DNA of 64,000 nt from Heterodera schachtii (taxonomy: Eukaryota; Nematoda; Chromadorea; Rhabditida; Heteroderidae), in the NCBI GenBank assembly GCA_023374025.1, contig SIJG01000048.1, forward strand, positions 330,511 to 394,510, in the 5' to 3' direction. The notes beneath the pieces are model-generated. The model had not been told where the DNA came from. It searched no databases and saw only the letters and a list, made by a program, of their open reading frames with translations. Shown here in pieces: positions 1 to 9,817 of the stretch (its first letter is position 1; each line of letters begins with the position of its first letter). Both the position numbers and the translations under genes were made by a program.

Positions 1-1
1 G

Positions 2-85
2 CACATCACCGGCACATTGGTGCAAGGATTGTGCAAGAAGCGGGCGGTGCCGTGCAAAGATGGCGAGGAGGAGGAAGAGGAATAA
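2..85 (+). CDS. 3' end of an unidentified gene (partial, cut by window start)
   Basis: An open frame runs from the window edge to TAA at 83-85. It encodes a 27-residue tail containing two cysteines (LCKKRAVPCKDG) followed by six glutamates. Base composition is clearly GC-richer than the satellite that follows, as expected for a coding exon in this AT-rich genome. No start or upstream exon is visible and the product is not recognised. It could also be a chance frame; confidence is limited by length. Confidence 0.4.
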   Translation, partial: HITGTLVQGLCKKRAVPCKDGEEEEEE

Positions 86-91
86 AAGCAC

Positions 92-1416
92 CACTGAAAC
101 GCGTGTTTTCCGGTAATCAATTACAATTGTAAAACCCGCTGAAAATGCGTGTTTTCCGAATACCACGTAAAAGTGTGTTTTTCTGTATTAAAATACAATT
201 ATAAACATTATCGGTAAATGCATGTATTCCGGCGTGTTTTCCGAATACCACTGAAACGCGTGTTTTCCGGTAATCAATTACAATTGTAAAACCCGATGAA
301 AATGCGTGTTTTCCGAATACCACGTAAAAGTGTGTTTTCTGTATTAAAATACAATTGTAAAATACCACTGAAACGCGTGTTTACCGCTAACTAATTACAA
401 TTGTAAAATACCACCTGAAAATAAGTATTTTCCTGTAATTAATTAGAATTGTAAAATTCCACTGCAAACGTGTGTTTTACATGATCGGAAAATACGTGTT
501 TTCCTGTATTAAAATACAATTGTAAAATACCACTGAAACGCGTGTTTACCGCTAACTAATTACAATTGTAAAATACCACCTGAAAATAAATATTTTCCTG
601 TAATTAATTAGAATTGTAAAATTCCACTGAAAACGCGTGTTTTACATGATCGAAAAATGCGTGTTTTTCTGTATTAAAATACAATTATAAACCTTGTCGG
701 TAAATGCATGTTTCCGGCGTGTTTTCCGAGTACCACTGAAACGCGTGTTTTCCGGTAATCAATTACAATTGTAAAACCCGCTGAAAATGCGTGTTTTCCG
801 AATACCACGTAAAAGTGTGTTTTTCTGTATTAAAATACAATTGTAAAACACCACTGAAACGCGTGTTTACCGGTAACTAATTACAATTGTAAAATACCAC
901 CTGAAAATAAGTATTTTCCTGTAATTAATTAGAATTGTAAAATTCCACTGCAAACGTGTGTTTTACATGATCGGAAAATGCGTGTTTTTCAGTATTAAAA
1001 TACAATTATAAACATTATCGGTAAATGCATGTTTTCTGGCGTGTTTTCCGAATACCACTGAATCGCGTGTTTTCCGGTAATTAATTACAATTGTAAAATA
1101 CCACCTGAAAATAAGTATTTTCCGGTAATTAATTAGAATTGTAAAATTCCACTGCAAACTTGTGTTTTACATGATCGGAAAATACGTGTTTTCCTGTATT
1201 AAAATACAATTGTAAAATATCACTGAAAATGCGTGTTTTCCTGCATTTAATTACAATTGTAAAATACCACTGAAAACGCGTGTTTTACAACATCGAAAAA
1301 ATGCGTGTTTTCTTGTATTAAAATACAATTGTAAAATACCACTGAAAACGCGTGTTTTACATGATCGAAGAAATGCATGTTTTCCGGTAATCAATAACGA
1401 TTGTAAACCCGCTGAA
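92..1416. repeat. Satellite array, 46-49 bp monomers with higher-order structure
   Basis: About 27 degenerate monomers share the core CACTGAAAACGCGTGTTTTC and end in AATTACAATTGTAAAATA, which contains the palindrome TTACAATTGTAA. Longer variants of about 70 bp carry an extra ACATGATCGGAAAA block. Blocks recur: the segment starting AAATACCACTGAAACGCG at 361 returns at 528 (period 167 bp) and again near 848; the segment at 92 returns at 249 and 734. Reading frames on the minus strand here are by-products of the repeat and are not genes. A fall-off into unique sequence occurs near 1416. Confidence 0.9.
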
Positions 1417-1529
1417 ATATTTCGCATTTTGCATTTTTAGTCCATATTTGGCAATTTTTGAGCTTTTTAGTCCAATTTCTGGAGTCTATATTTTATGTCC
1501 ATATTTGTCATTTTTTAGTCCATATAATT

Positions 1530-2640
1530 TCAATCCCTATTATTAGAGAAACCGGATTAATGACATCAAGAATATTTAATTAGGGTGCTTCTGAAAGTGC
1601 ATTTATGAAGCGTTAAAACTGTCATTGTTATTTTATGGTCGTGTACACCGCATTAGAGCCCATATAAAACTGAAAAATTCCGGTATTTAATTTTTGTGAC
1701 ATACATATAAATAATGTGTTACTAGGGATACGATTTTTTAGTTGCTAAAAGCTGGCAAAATAATTAGTTTTTAGGCACTAAAAACCCCTAAATAGGTGCT
1801 AAAAACTTTCAAATTTAGGGGTGTAAAAACGTAAAATTTTAAAATTCGGAAAAAAACAAATTAATAAACAAGCCGAGACTCTCGAGCAAGAATGTCTTAT
1901 AATAAAGTCTTTCATTTTTATTTTCAATTTTATTTTTTCTCTAGGTTTAGTATGCTATAGTAAATTCAAAATTCCCTTTTTCATGGAGTTGCTTCTCTGG
2001 CATTCTTTGATGAAATCATCAATACGGCAAAGATGCGTGAATGTACATATTGGGGTTGTCATCCTCTTCCCTAAGCATATGATAAATTGCATTCATTGTC
2101 GTATTCAAACAAAAATTTAAAAAAATTTCGGCGGCGAAATTAAGTCCCGGCGAAATTTTTTGGGTGCACCCGAGTGGACTTAGGAAAAACAAAATTCAAG
2201 AATTTCAAAAAAAAAAATTTTCACTAAATTTGATTTATAAATTGACAAAAAAAGGACAGTCACAAAAAAAGAACGAAGAGTTGATGCTGATGATGAATTG
2301 TATATTTCGCTGGTGTAGAACGAGGAACTTCACTGTAAACTGGTTTTTAAAATTCGATTATCTATTTTGTCCATTGTATCTAAAACGGTTTTAATTTTTT
2401 ATTTTTAAATTTTTCGGAAGGAACCTTAATGACCCCAAAATATGCGCTAAAAAAGAAACAAAAATGTTTGTTAATTAAAAAAATGATAATTTATAAAAAA
2501 AGTTTTGTTCAAAATATGATTTTTGTCAATAGTTTAACAAAAAAAAAATTTTCGCTTTTACAGATTTTCTTGATCTCATCAAAAAAAATTTGGTACTTTT
2601 TTCTTCAACAAACTTTTTTAAAACCGAAACCGACCGACCG
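1530..2640. repeat. 1.1-kb dispersed repeat, copy 1
   Basis: This stretch matches 7550-8755 in the same orientation. Both start near TATTATTAGAGA and share CAAGAATATTTAATT, ACTAGGGATACGATTTTTT, CATTCTTTGATGAAATCATC, GGTGCACCCGA and CTTCAACAAACTTTTTTAAA. The copies differ by indels; copy 2 has about 110 extra bases before the CCGAGACTCTCGAGCA motif. The ACTAGGGATACG motif resembles a hAT-type terminal end, so part of the unit may be an older nested insertion. Type of element unknown. Confidence 0.8.
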
Positions 2641-2737
2641 AAATTATCAAAAAACTGAAACAACCGACCGACTTTTTTGAATGCGCAGAGTACCTCCTAC
2701 TTCTTCTTTCGCTACTTATATCCTGCGGCATGTCAAT

Positions 2738-3010
2738 TAGGGCTGGGCATAATTACGGATTACGGCGTTTTTTGACTCTGTAACTACGGGTTATGGATTT
2801 TCCGTAATTTTAATCAATAATTAAAATTTTGGATTATTTTCGAGAAAAGTTCTTTCAAGATTTTTAAAAAGGTAATTTTTTTTCGTTTATTATTTAAAGG
2901 GCTGCCCGTATTTCTTTTTTTAGCAACTAAGAATCAGACTTATTGTAATTTTTGTTGGTATGGCTACACCCTTTATTCAGTTATTGAAAATCCAGCTACA
3001 CCCAGCCCTG
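2738..3010. mobile_element. Short hAT-like MITE
   Basis: The left end TAGGGCTGGG and the right end CCCAGCCCTG form a terminal inverted repeat. The 8 bp before (ATGTCAAT) and after (AGGCCAAT) agree at 6 of 8 positions, a decayed target duplication of the hAT size. There is no coding capacity. Confidence 0.5.
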
Positions 3011-4384
3011 AGGCCAATCCTCCCAATCGTATTCGAACTGTACCGGCTTTAACAGCTTAGGCTCACTGTAAAATGCTTTTCGGATGGAGGGACTTAATTG
3101 AGGAAAAACCTCCAATCTACTTTTTCGATTTAAGCATTTGTAATAATTTTTAAACCGCAAAAAATCTCATTAAATTCAAGGCTGTACTTTAGTCTATGAT
3201 CTGTAAATAAATGAACTTAAATTGTGCTTCTTCGAACCGCTAAATGATAAAAAAAAGGTTCCCGAGGGGGTGCTACAAAAAAATTAAAAAAACATTTTTA
3301 ACCATTTAAATAATCGAATTTGACATTAAAAACAGAGCTTCGATTTGTTCTGATTTATCACAAATGTTCTGATTTGGAGGGTGCTGACCAAATTTTGTTC
3401 TGATTTCTTAAACATTCTTAATTTTGAAATTGTATGAATGATGTTTTTATTTTTTCTAGAAATATTAAAGTTTGACACAAATTTTGGCGCACGACAGACT
3501 GCTTCCTCCGCCCCGCGTCTCGCCCCACTAAGTGCTCCGTCTTCGCATGCTCCTTTTTGCGTTGTTCATAATTTTATGTGTTTTTGCTTAATTGAAATAA
3601 TTTTAATCAAAGTCGTTTTTTGAGTACCCATAAGTTTATAATTTGTCGAAAAATCTTTCGGATTCGGAATTTTGCAAGCCGAGGAATCGGTTGATTATAT
3701 TTTGCAGACTGTTCATGTGGTTTTACCCGTTGGACGGTTCAGTCCCAAAGGTATTAGGCCCTTTCAGTCCTGGATCAGTAACGTTTCATTAGAGATCGGC
3801 GGGAACAGGATTCCCGCGGTAAAACCCGGGAATCCCGTTGCCGTTTCCCGTCTTTTTTCCCTGACGGCATTTTTACAAGGAAACGGGAAAAGACGGGAAT
3901 CCCGTAGCGTTCAGTTTCGTCTTCCCGTTCCCGTAAATTTTTTCTCAAAAATGGTAATAAAAGTACACTAGTATGATCTTTAAATTATTTTATTGACTTG
4001 AATTAATAAAAAAGTTCTAATTTTAAAAATTATTTTTCTTTATTTTATAAGACAGCCATAAAGCCACACCCACAAATTAACCAATTATTGGTCAATTTTT
4101 TGGACAAAATCTGTTAACAAATTTCACTCAAAATTTTAAGTTTTTCCCTGGCGGCGCCTAACGGCACCGCTGGACAATATTTAAAAATTCACTTAATTCA
4201 ATTGTGAGTTGAAATTTTCAGATTAAAAATCATGGTTTAAAATTGCTTGCCAAAATCAGAAAAAAATTATTGAAAGTTTCGTTTTTGCGGAAAATTTCAC
4301 GTAAAAATTAATTAAAAAATGTAAATGTTCAAAAATTAGTAATTATCTCAACAAATTTAAGACAAAATTTAAACAATTTTCTTG
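3011..4384. other. Gene-poor interval with a GC-rich inverted repeat
   Basis: No gene could be supported. Two short open stretches (3438-3620 and 3672-3790) have coding-like composition but no recognisable domain or splice context. At 3796-3940 the sequence is a cluster of CGGGAA/TTCCCG inverted repeats (GGGAACAGGATTCCCG, GACGGGAATCCCGT, CTTCCCGTTCCCG), probably a foldback MITE. A GC-rich palindrome family member is at 4148-4174. Confidence 0.5.
4148..4174 (+). repeat. GC-rich palindrome family member 1
   Basis: GGCGGCGCCTAACGGCACCG can form a stem of GGCGG-GCC type around a TAAC loop. It is preceded, about 55 bp upstream, by the family motif GTTAACAAAT. See the matching members near 17331, 31861, 34990, 35111, 37239, 57549, 59627 and 63489. 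Confidence 0.75.
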
Positions 4385-7278
4385 TCAATATGGGAATAAT
4401 TGGTGCGATTCGACGGGCCCTTTCGTGCATATTTTGGCCAGCACCGGAGGAAACACTTTGTCGAAATTCGGGTCCAATACATTCGAAATATAAGTGAGCA
4501 TTTGGCGATATTTGACGCCCGTATTGAAAAGCCATTCGATCAGTCCCATAAGTTCCATGTACCGTAGGGCCCCCGCTGCGAGACCGTAATTTGTCTGAAT
4601 GGGAAAAAAACTATGCTTGGACGTTTCGTAAATTCTGCTAGCATGAATGTTTCTCAAAAATCGCAGTGGTTTTTCGTAAAGGAAGCCGACCATTTTTAAC
4701 AATTTCATCTATAGGTAAATATTGTCTTTTTCAAAAGAAATTTCTAGCATTTTTTGCTAAATTTAATTTTTAAATTTTTAGGTAAATGTCAAAAAACTAC
4801 GGAACCCAAAAGGGTTTTAAAAAGAATAATTGCACCTGTACAACACTCATTAATAATGCAGCGTATTTCTCCGCTTCGCTGCGCAACAATTTTTGTGCCT
4901 GATCACTAAGCCCTGGCGAAACTTAAAATAAAAAAACATTTAAACAGTGGGGGAAGAAGGGTCATTTAAATATCATAATTTATTTTATGTTAGGCTTTGG
5001 CTGACCCATATGTGAGTAAATGATCGCCCGAATAAGTACAAATTCTTCATTGATCAGTTTTAAACGGGCAAATGGCTGCACGGCATTACGCATCATTTTG
5101 TCACCCATTCTCATGACACTGAAATTTAAAAATTATCAAATTAAATCTTAATTTAGTAATAAGTTTAATAATAATAATCACTCACACTGAATCCTGGTTA
5201 TAAAATGAATTTTCGGCCATTTTAATTGGCATTAGGCCATCTGGTGCGCACAGAACGTCACACCTTTGTTGCACCGAATAGAAACTGTTGCACAACACAT
5301 ACAATGGCATCGCAATATTACTGCACAAGGCAATCTTTTCAATGGGAATTATTATATAAAAATAAAATAGATAAATACGGCATTTCCTATACAAAGCCCC
5401 CCTCTAAATCAGACCCCCCTGAAATAAAGACTCCCTTTTGAAGGGTTTAGAAATAGAGCCCCCCTCCCTGAATCAGACACCCCATGAATAAAGACTCTTT
5501 TTTTTGGGAGGAATTGCGAAATAAAGCCCCCTCCGTCCTCTCGCCATGAATTAGAGCTCCCCTGAATAAAGCCTCCCCTGAAATACCCCCCCCCCCTTTT
5601 TGAATTGAGTTAAAGATAAAACCCCCGGGGGCTCTATTTCAAGAAATACTGTATCATAAAATTTTTTTTATTTTACTGTGCCTTGTCATTGTTGTCAAGC
5701 TGATCAAAGAATGGAAAAGTTTTGCCAATTTCGAATACACATAACAAATCCATGACCATTGGCGCTGGCCTTGTACAGAAGGGTCCAAACTGACGTGATT
5801 TTTCAATATATATTGCTGCTGGTTGGATCGGTTGAGTCTTAATAATTCCAAGGATTTCGTCTCAATTTTTATGAATTATTCGTTTACCGAAAATTTGTTG
5901 ACCAATCCAATCAAATTCATTTTTCGTGAAAAAATTGACTCAAATGTATCACATTGTGTGTAAAATAATTCTGGAACTGGTGTCTGTGAGTAGCGAATTC
6001 GGCGCACTTTCTCCTCAATTTGCAGCAAATTTTGCAACATAATAAAATTCATTAACTCCTTTTGTTCTGGTGCCTAAAATGCGCAATTTGTTGCTGTTTT
6101 GTGGTGACATTGAAATTGGTTAATTGAGTACAAATTTTCTGTAACCAATGCAGATTTTGCGAAAAATTTATTTTATTTTTTGGGGAAATTTCGTTAATAA
6201 ATGCAAAAAATTGGGTGCATATTGGGACCACCGTTCGATCACCAGCTTGGTTCAGTTTTTTCAAGCTTTAACCAAAATTTGAAAAAATTTAAAATTTTGG
6301 CCGAAGAACATCGGTTAAGAATTCTCGCTAAAGCATTCACTAGATTGAGTTTTACCACCGAAAAAAAGACATTTTCCATATTTTAAGATCTCCATTAGAA
6401 AATTATATCACGCTTAGTTCTACGCTTGTCCGAATTTTGGCTATTAAACTAAATCCCTTTAAAACAGAGTTTGAAATTTGATTGTGCCCTTCTCCGTCTC
6501 TTCTGATCACCGAATTGAAGACGGCATTTTTTCCTGGATGCTCTTTCATTCGTTCTGCAAATGCCATTGTTTGTTCGTCATTCAATTTTGTTGGACAAAC
6601 ACCTTGCGGGTTCATTCCGACAGTTAAGCATTTGTACAGTCGGCATCGCTTACATGATGATAAATCTTTTTAATAAAATTTTATGTTTATCGAAGGCTTA
6701 ATTTTTTTGTTAAATAATTCCAGATGGAAGAAATTCTTTCTAATTTAGCTTTTAAAAAAATGCTTATCCAATTAATTCAATTGAAAAAGGCAAATTTAAA
6801 TATTATTATTATTATTTATTTATTTAATATTTATTTTGCGCTTTATTTTTCCATTTTTTACCTTTGCACTCTCCGCTATCTTTGCAGTTGTATTCCTTCA
6901 TCAACGAAATTGTGCGACGAAAAAAATGTTTGCAGCCTGTAATTTTTTAAAGGCATTTTAAATTCTTGTGTTTGAATTTTTCCAATTAAATGGTTTAATC
7001 CCAAGTTTAATTAAAAATTGAAATTTTATTTAAGAATTTATTTTTGGAATTTTGTCCCTTTTCATTTTATTGGTCCATTAAATTAAATTTAATCCTAATT
7101 AAAAAATTGAAATTTTATTAAAGAATATTTTTTGGAATTTTGTCCCTTTTTCATTATTGGTCCATTAAATTTAATTACTTTCACAACATTTGGCCCCATA
7201 ATAGAAATATTGGCACGGGCAATTGCACACCGAACATTTTGAGAGATAAAGGGACTTTTTGCCAGAGTTAGGATTCAT
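4385..7278 (-). CDS. Nuclear hormone receptor (nematode-type), multi-exon
   Basis: Ligand-regulated transcription factor of the nuclear receptor family, acting in the nucleus. Exons read on the minus strand: 7278-7179 (ATG, first zinc finger), 6936-6862 (CESCKHFFRRTIS, P-box region), 6665 to about 6511 (CKRCRLYKCLTVGMNPQGV, end of the DNA-binding domain), 6073-5888, 5837-5682 (EIGKTFPFFDQLDNNDK, ligand-domain signature), 5334-5186 (MPLYVLCNSFYSVQQ), 5118-5006 (PFARLKLINEEFVLIRAI), 4921-4836 (LSDQAQKLLRSEAEKYAALL) and 4708-4385 (stop). Donor and acceptor phases agree for exons 1-2-3 and for exons 4 to 9. The second zinc finger has only about five residues between its second and third cysteines, fewer than usual. 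The exon 3/4 junction, and possibly one further exon at 6075-6500, remain unresolved. The intron between 5837-5682 and 5334-5186 must use a GC donor. I cannot assign an nhr number. Confidence 0.88.
5395..5630. repeat. Degenerate tandem repeat in nuclear receptor intron
   Basis: Units of roughly 20-25 bp of the form CCCCTGAATAAAGCCTCCC repeat along this intron, ending in a C-run. A related G-rich version (GGGGGCTTCTA, GGGGAGGCTTCCA) lies at 23145-23250 inside an intron of the RBR gene. Confidence 0.65.
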
Positions 7279-7549
7279 CTTTTAAAAAATCATAAAATAA
7301 ATAAAATTAAGCAAAATATTAATCATGTTTAAAAAGGAAAAAGGAAATTTTAAAAAAAGAATAAGGCCATTAAAAAAATATTAGTTATCTTATGAGAGAA
7401 ATTGGAAATGGAATATTGGGCTAAAATAAGCTGATGTGGATATCAAATTGATTTTGTCATGAAAGAATTAAATGGAAAAAATGAAATTTACAAATTTCTA
7501 TTGATGAGATTTCTTTTTTTAAAATTAAGCAAATTTATAATTTTAATTT
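7279..7549. other. Upstream region of the nuclear receptor
   Basis: AT-rich non-coding sequence upstream of the receptor ATG (minus strand). It should hold the promoter, but no specific element could be identified. Confidence 0.35.
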
Positions 7550-8755
7550 ATTATATATTATTAGAGACTGCGGATTAAGGATATCAAGAATATTTAATTT
7601 GGGTGCATCTGAAAGTGCAATTGTCATTGCTATTTTATGGTCGTGCACACCGCAATTGAGTCCATATAAAAACTGAAAAATTCCGGCATTTAATTTGGTG
7701 ACACACAATACATATACATATAATGTGTGACTAGGGATACGATTTTTTGGTGGATTTTTAAAACTTTCAATTTTAGGGGTTTAAAATTGTAAAATTTTAA
7801 AATAAGAAAAAAACAAAATTAAATAAACAATTCGAAAAAGGATTTGGGAATTCGACCTCAAACATACGAGAATAAGATAAAGCTTCAGAATCAAAGCCCT
7901 GAAAATCGTTACCGTAACAAAAGCGCCTGTTTTTCGAAAAGCCAAAAAGCCCGAGATTTTCACTGCCGAGACTCTCGAGCATGAATGTCTTTTAATAAAA
8001 TCATTCATTTTTCTTTTCAATTTTTCCTTTTTTTTTTCTCTAGGTTTAGTATGCTATATAGTAAATTCAAAATTCCCTTTTTCATGGAGTGGCTTCCGGC
8101 ATTCTTTGATGAAATCATCAATACGGCAAAGATGCGTGAATGTACATATTGGGGTTGTCATCCTCTTCCCTAAGCATATGATAAAGTGCATTCATTGTTA
8201 TATTCCAAACAAACAAACAAAAAAATTCGGCGGCGAAATTAAGCCCCGGCGAAATTTTTGGGTGCACCCGACTGGACTTAGGAAAAACAAAATTTCTTTA
8301 GAATTTCAAAAAAAAAAAAATTTTAACAGGCAGCGCCGAACCCCCAAATTCCCTAGATATTACTAGGTCGAAACATAAAAATTGTGGTTGTTGTCTTGAA
8401 AACGGCTTTAAAATTTTTGTCTTTATTCAATGTAATTTTGACTAATTTTCTACTGTAAAAACGACAAACTTCACTCTAAACTGGTTTTTAAATTCGATTA
8501 CCCATTTTATCAAAAATGTTTATAATTTTTTTTCTAATTTTTCGGGGGGAATCGTAATGCACCCCAAAATATGTGCTAAAAATAAACAAAAATGTTTCTT
8601 AATTAAAAAATATGATAATTTATAAAAAAAGTTTTGTTAAAATTAAGATTTTTGTCAATATTTTAACAAAAAAAATTTTCGCTTTTACTTTATTTTCCTG
8701 ATCTCATCAAAAAAAAATTGAAACTTTTTTCTTCAACAAACTTTTTTAAATTTTT
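7550..8755. repeat. 1.1-kb dispersed repeat, copy 2
   Basis: Second copy of the unit at 1530-2640, same orientation, with shared blocks in the same order. It carries an extra internal block between about 7830 and 7965. The pair brackets the nuclear receptor gene. Confidence 0.8.
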
Positions 8756-9510
8756 GTTTTAAGACATTTTTCTTTACAAATTTTTATGGAATAAGCAAAA
8801 AACATATGCCAAAACTACTAAGTCGAAAATGTTGCTGTGAAAATAAATGTTATCTGCAAAAAAATATACTAAAAAATAATTCCCCCCCCCCCCATTGTCA
8901 GATGACCACGACGAGTTGGACTTTAGCGTGTTCTCCCTGTTATTTGCTATAATTATAAGCCTTAAATTTTATCAGAATTTCACATGCATTTCGTAAATCC
9001 CGCCTCTCTCCTCCTCCTTAAGTATTTCCTAAAAAATCGCTCCGCATTCTAAGCTGAACTAAGAACAAATCTTAGAAATAAGGACAAAACAAATCTTAGA
9101 AATAAGGACAAATGCGAAACCCAAGTGATAATTTATCAGTAGGGTATGGAATTATAAAGCACATAAATTTCGATGATGTTAATCTTTTCTTTGTTGTAAG
9201 ATTGAATTGATGTTTTCCTGAAAAATTATAAAAGTGAGAGCTAACAATCGGCAAAATTTAAATATTTCAGCATGAAAAAAAATAAAAAATTCTTTACAAA
9301 AAATTTCATTTATAAAACTTGAAAATTTCGTTACTAAATTTTTGACGTGATTGTTTAAAGCTTTATAAAAAGGCAAATAAAAAAAAATGTTTAATTTTAA
9401 TGAATTCCTTTTTGTAACTTCTTTATGCTCATAAATGAAACAATATGCATTTTTCATTCAAACAATAGCTTTAAGGTTTTGGTTTTTATTAAATAAGAAA
9501 AAATTTTAAA
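8756..9510. other. AT-rich interval without recognised gene
   Basis: Contains a C-homopolymer at 8882-8893 and a short duplicated phrase (AACAAATCTTAGAAATAAGG, twice near 9065-9110). The minus-strand frame at 9179-9457 is AT-driven and has no recognisable feature. Confidence 0.4.
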
Positions 9511-9514
9511 AGTC

Positions 9515-9783
9515 ACGTAATATTTTCGAGTCCACCGCACACGACGAACACACACAATCCAATGACCAAATAGGCTTACAACTTTATTAAAAACCAAACA
9601 CACAACAAATCAAACAAAGTCGGAAGACGAGGTGGGAAACAGACAATCAATCAAATCCAAAATTACGGAGAACAGCAAAACTTTAAGAGGGGAGGAGAAG
9701 TCAATGAAAAAAGAATGAACAAAATAAATATCAATAAAAGGTCAAAACGCCAAACAAAATAGCACTAATTTAAATAATAACAC
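9515..9783 (-). repeat. 3' LTR (relative to element on minus strand)
   Basis: 269 bp, matching 13054-13327. From TGACCAAATAGGCTTACAAC to the end both LTRs agree base for base. Only the first 45-50 bp (plus-strand left edge) differ. Confidence 0.9.
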
Positions 9784-9817
9784 ATCCCCGGCCGTTGACG
9801 AGAGGCGTCCCTGCCGA

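Noticed and set aside
117..1157. Minus-strand open frames in the satellite
   Set aside because: They follow the repeat unit, contain the same phrases repeatedly and lack any start or splice context.
92..1416. CRISPR-like array
   Set aside because: Units vary in length and have no unique spacers; the genome is eukaryotic.
2164..2680. Lys-rich frames within the 1.1-kb repeat
   Set aside because: Frames are not conserved in the second copy at 8.2-8.7 kb.
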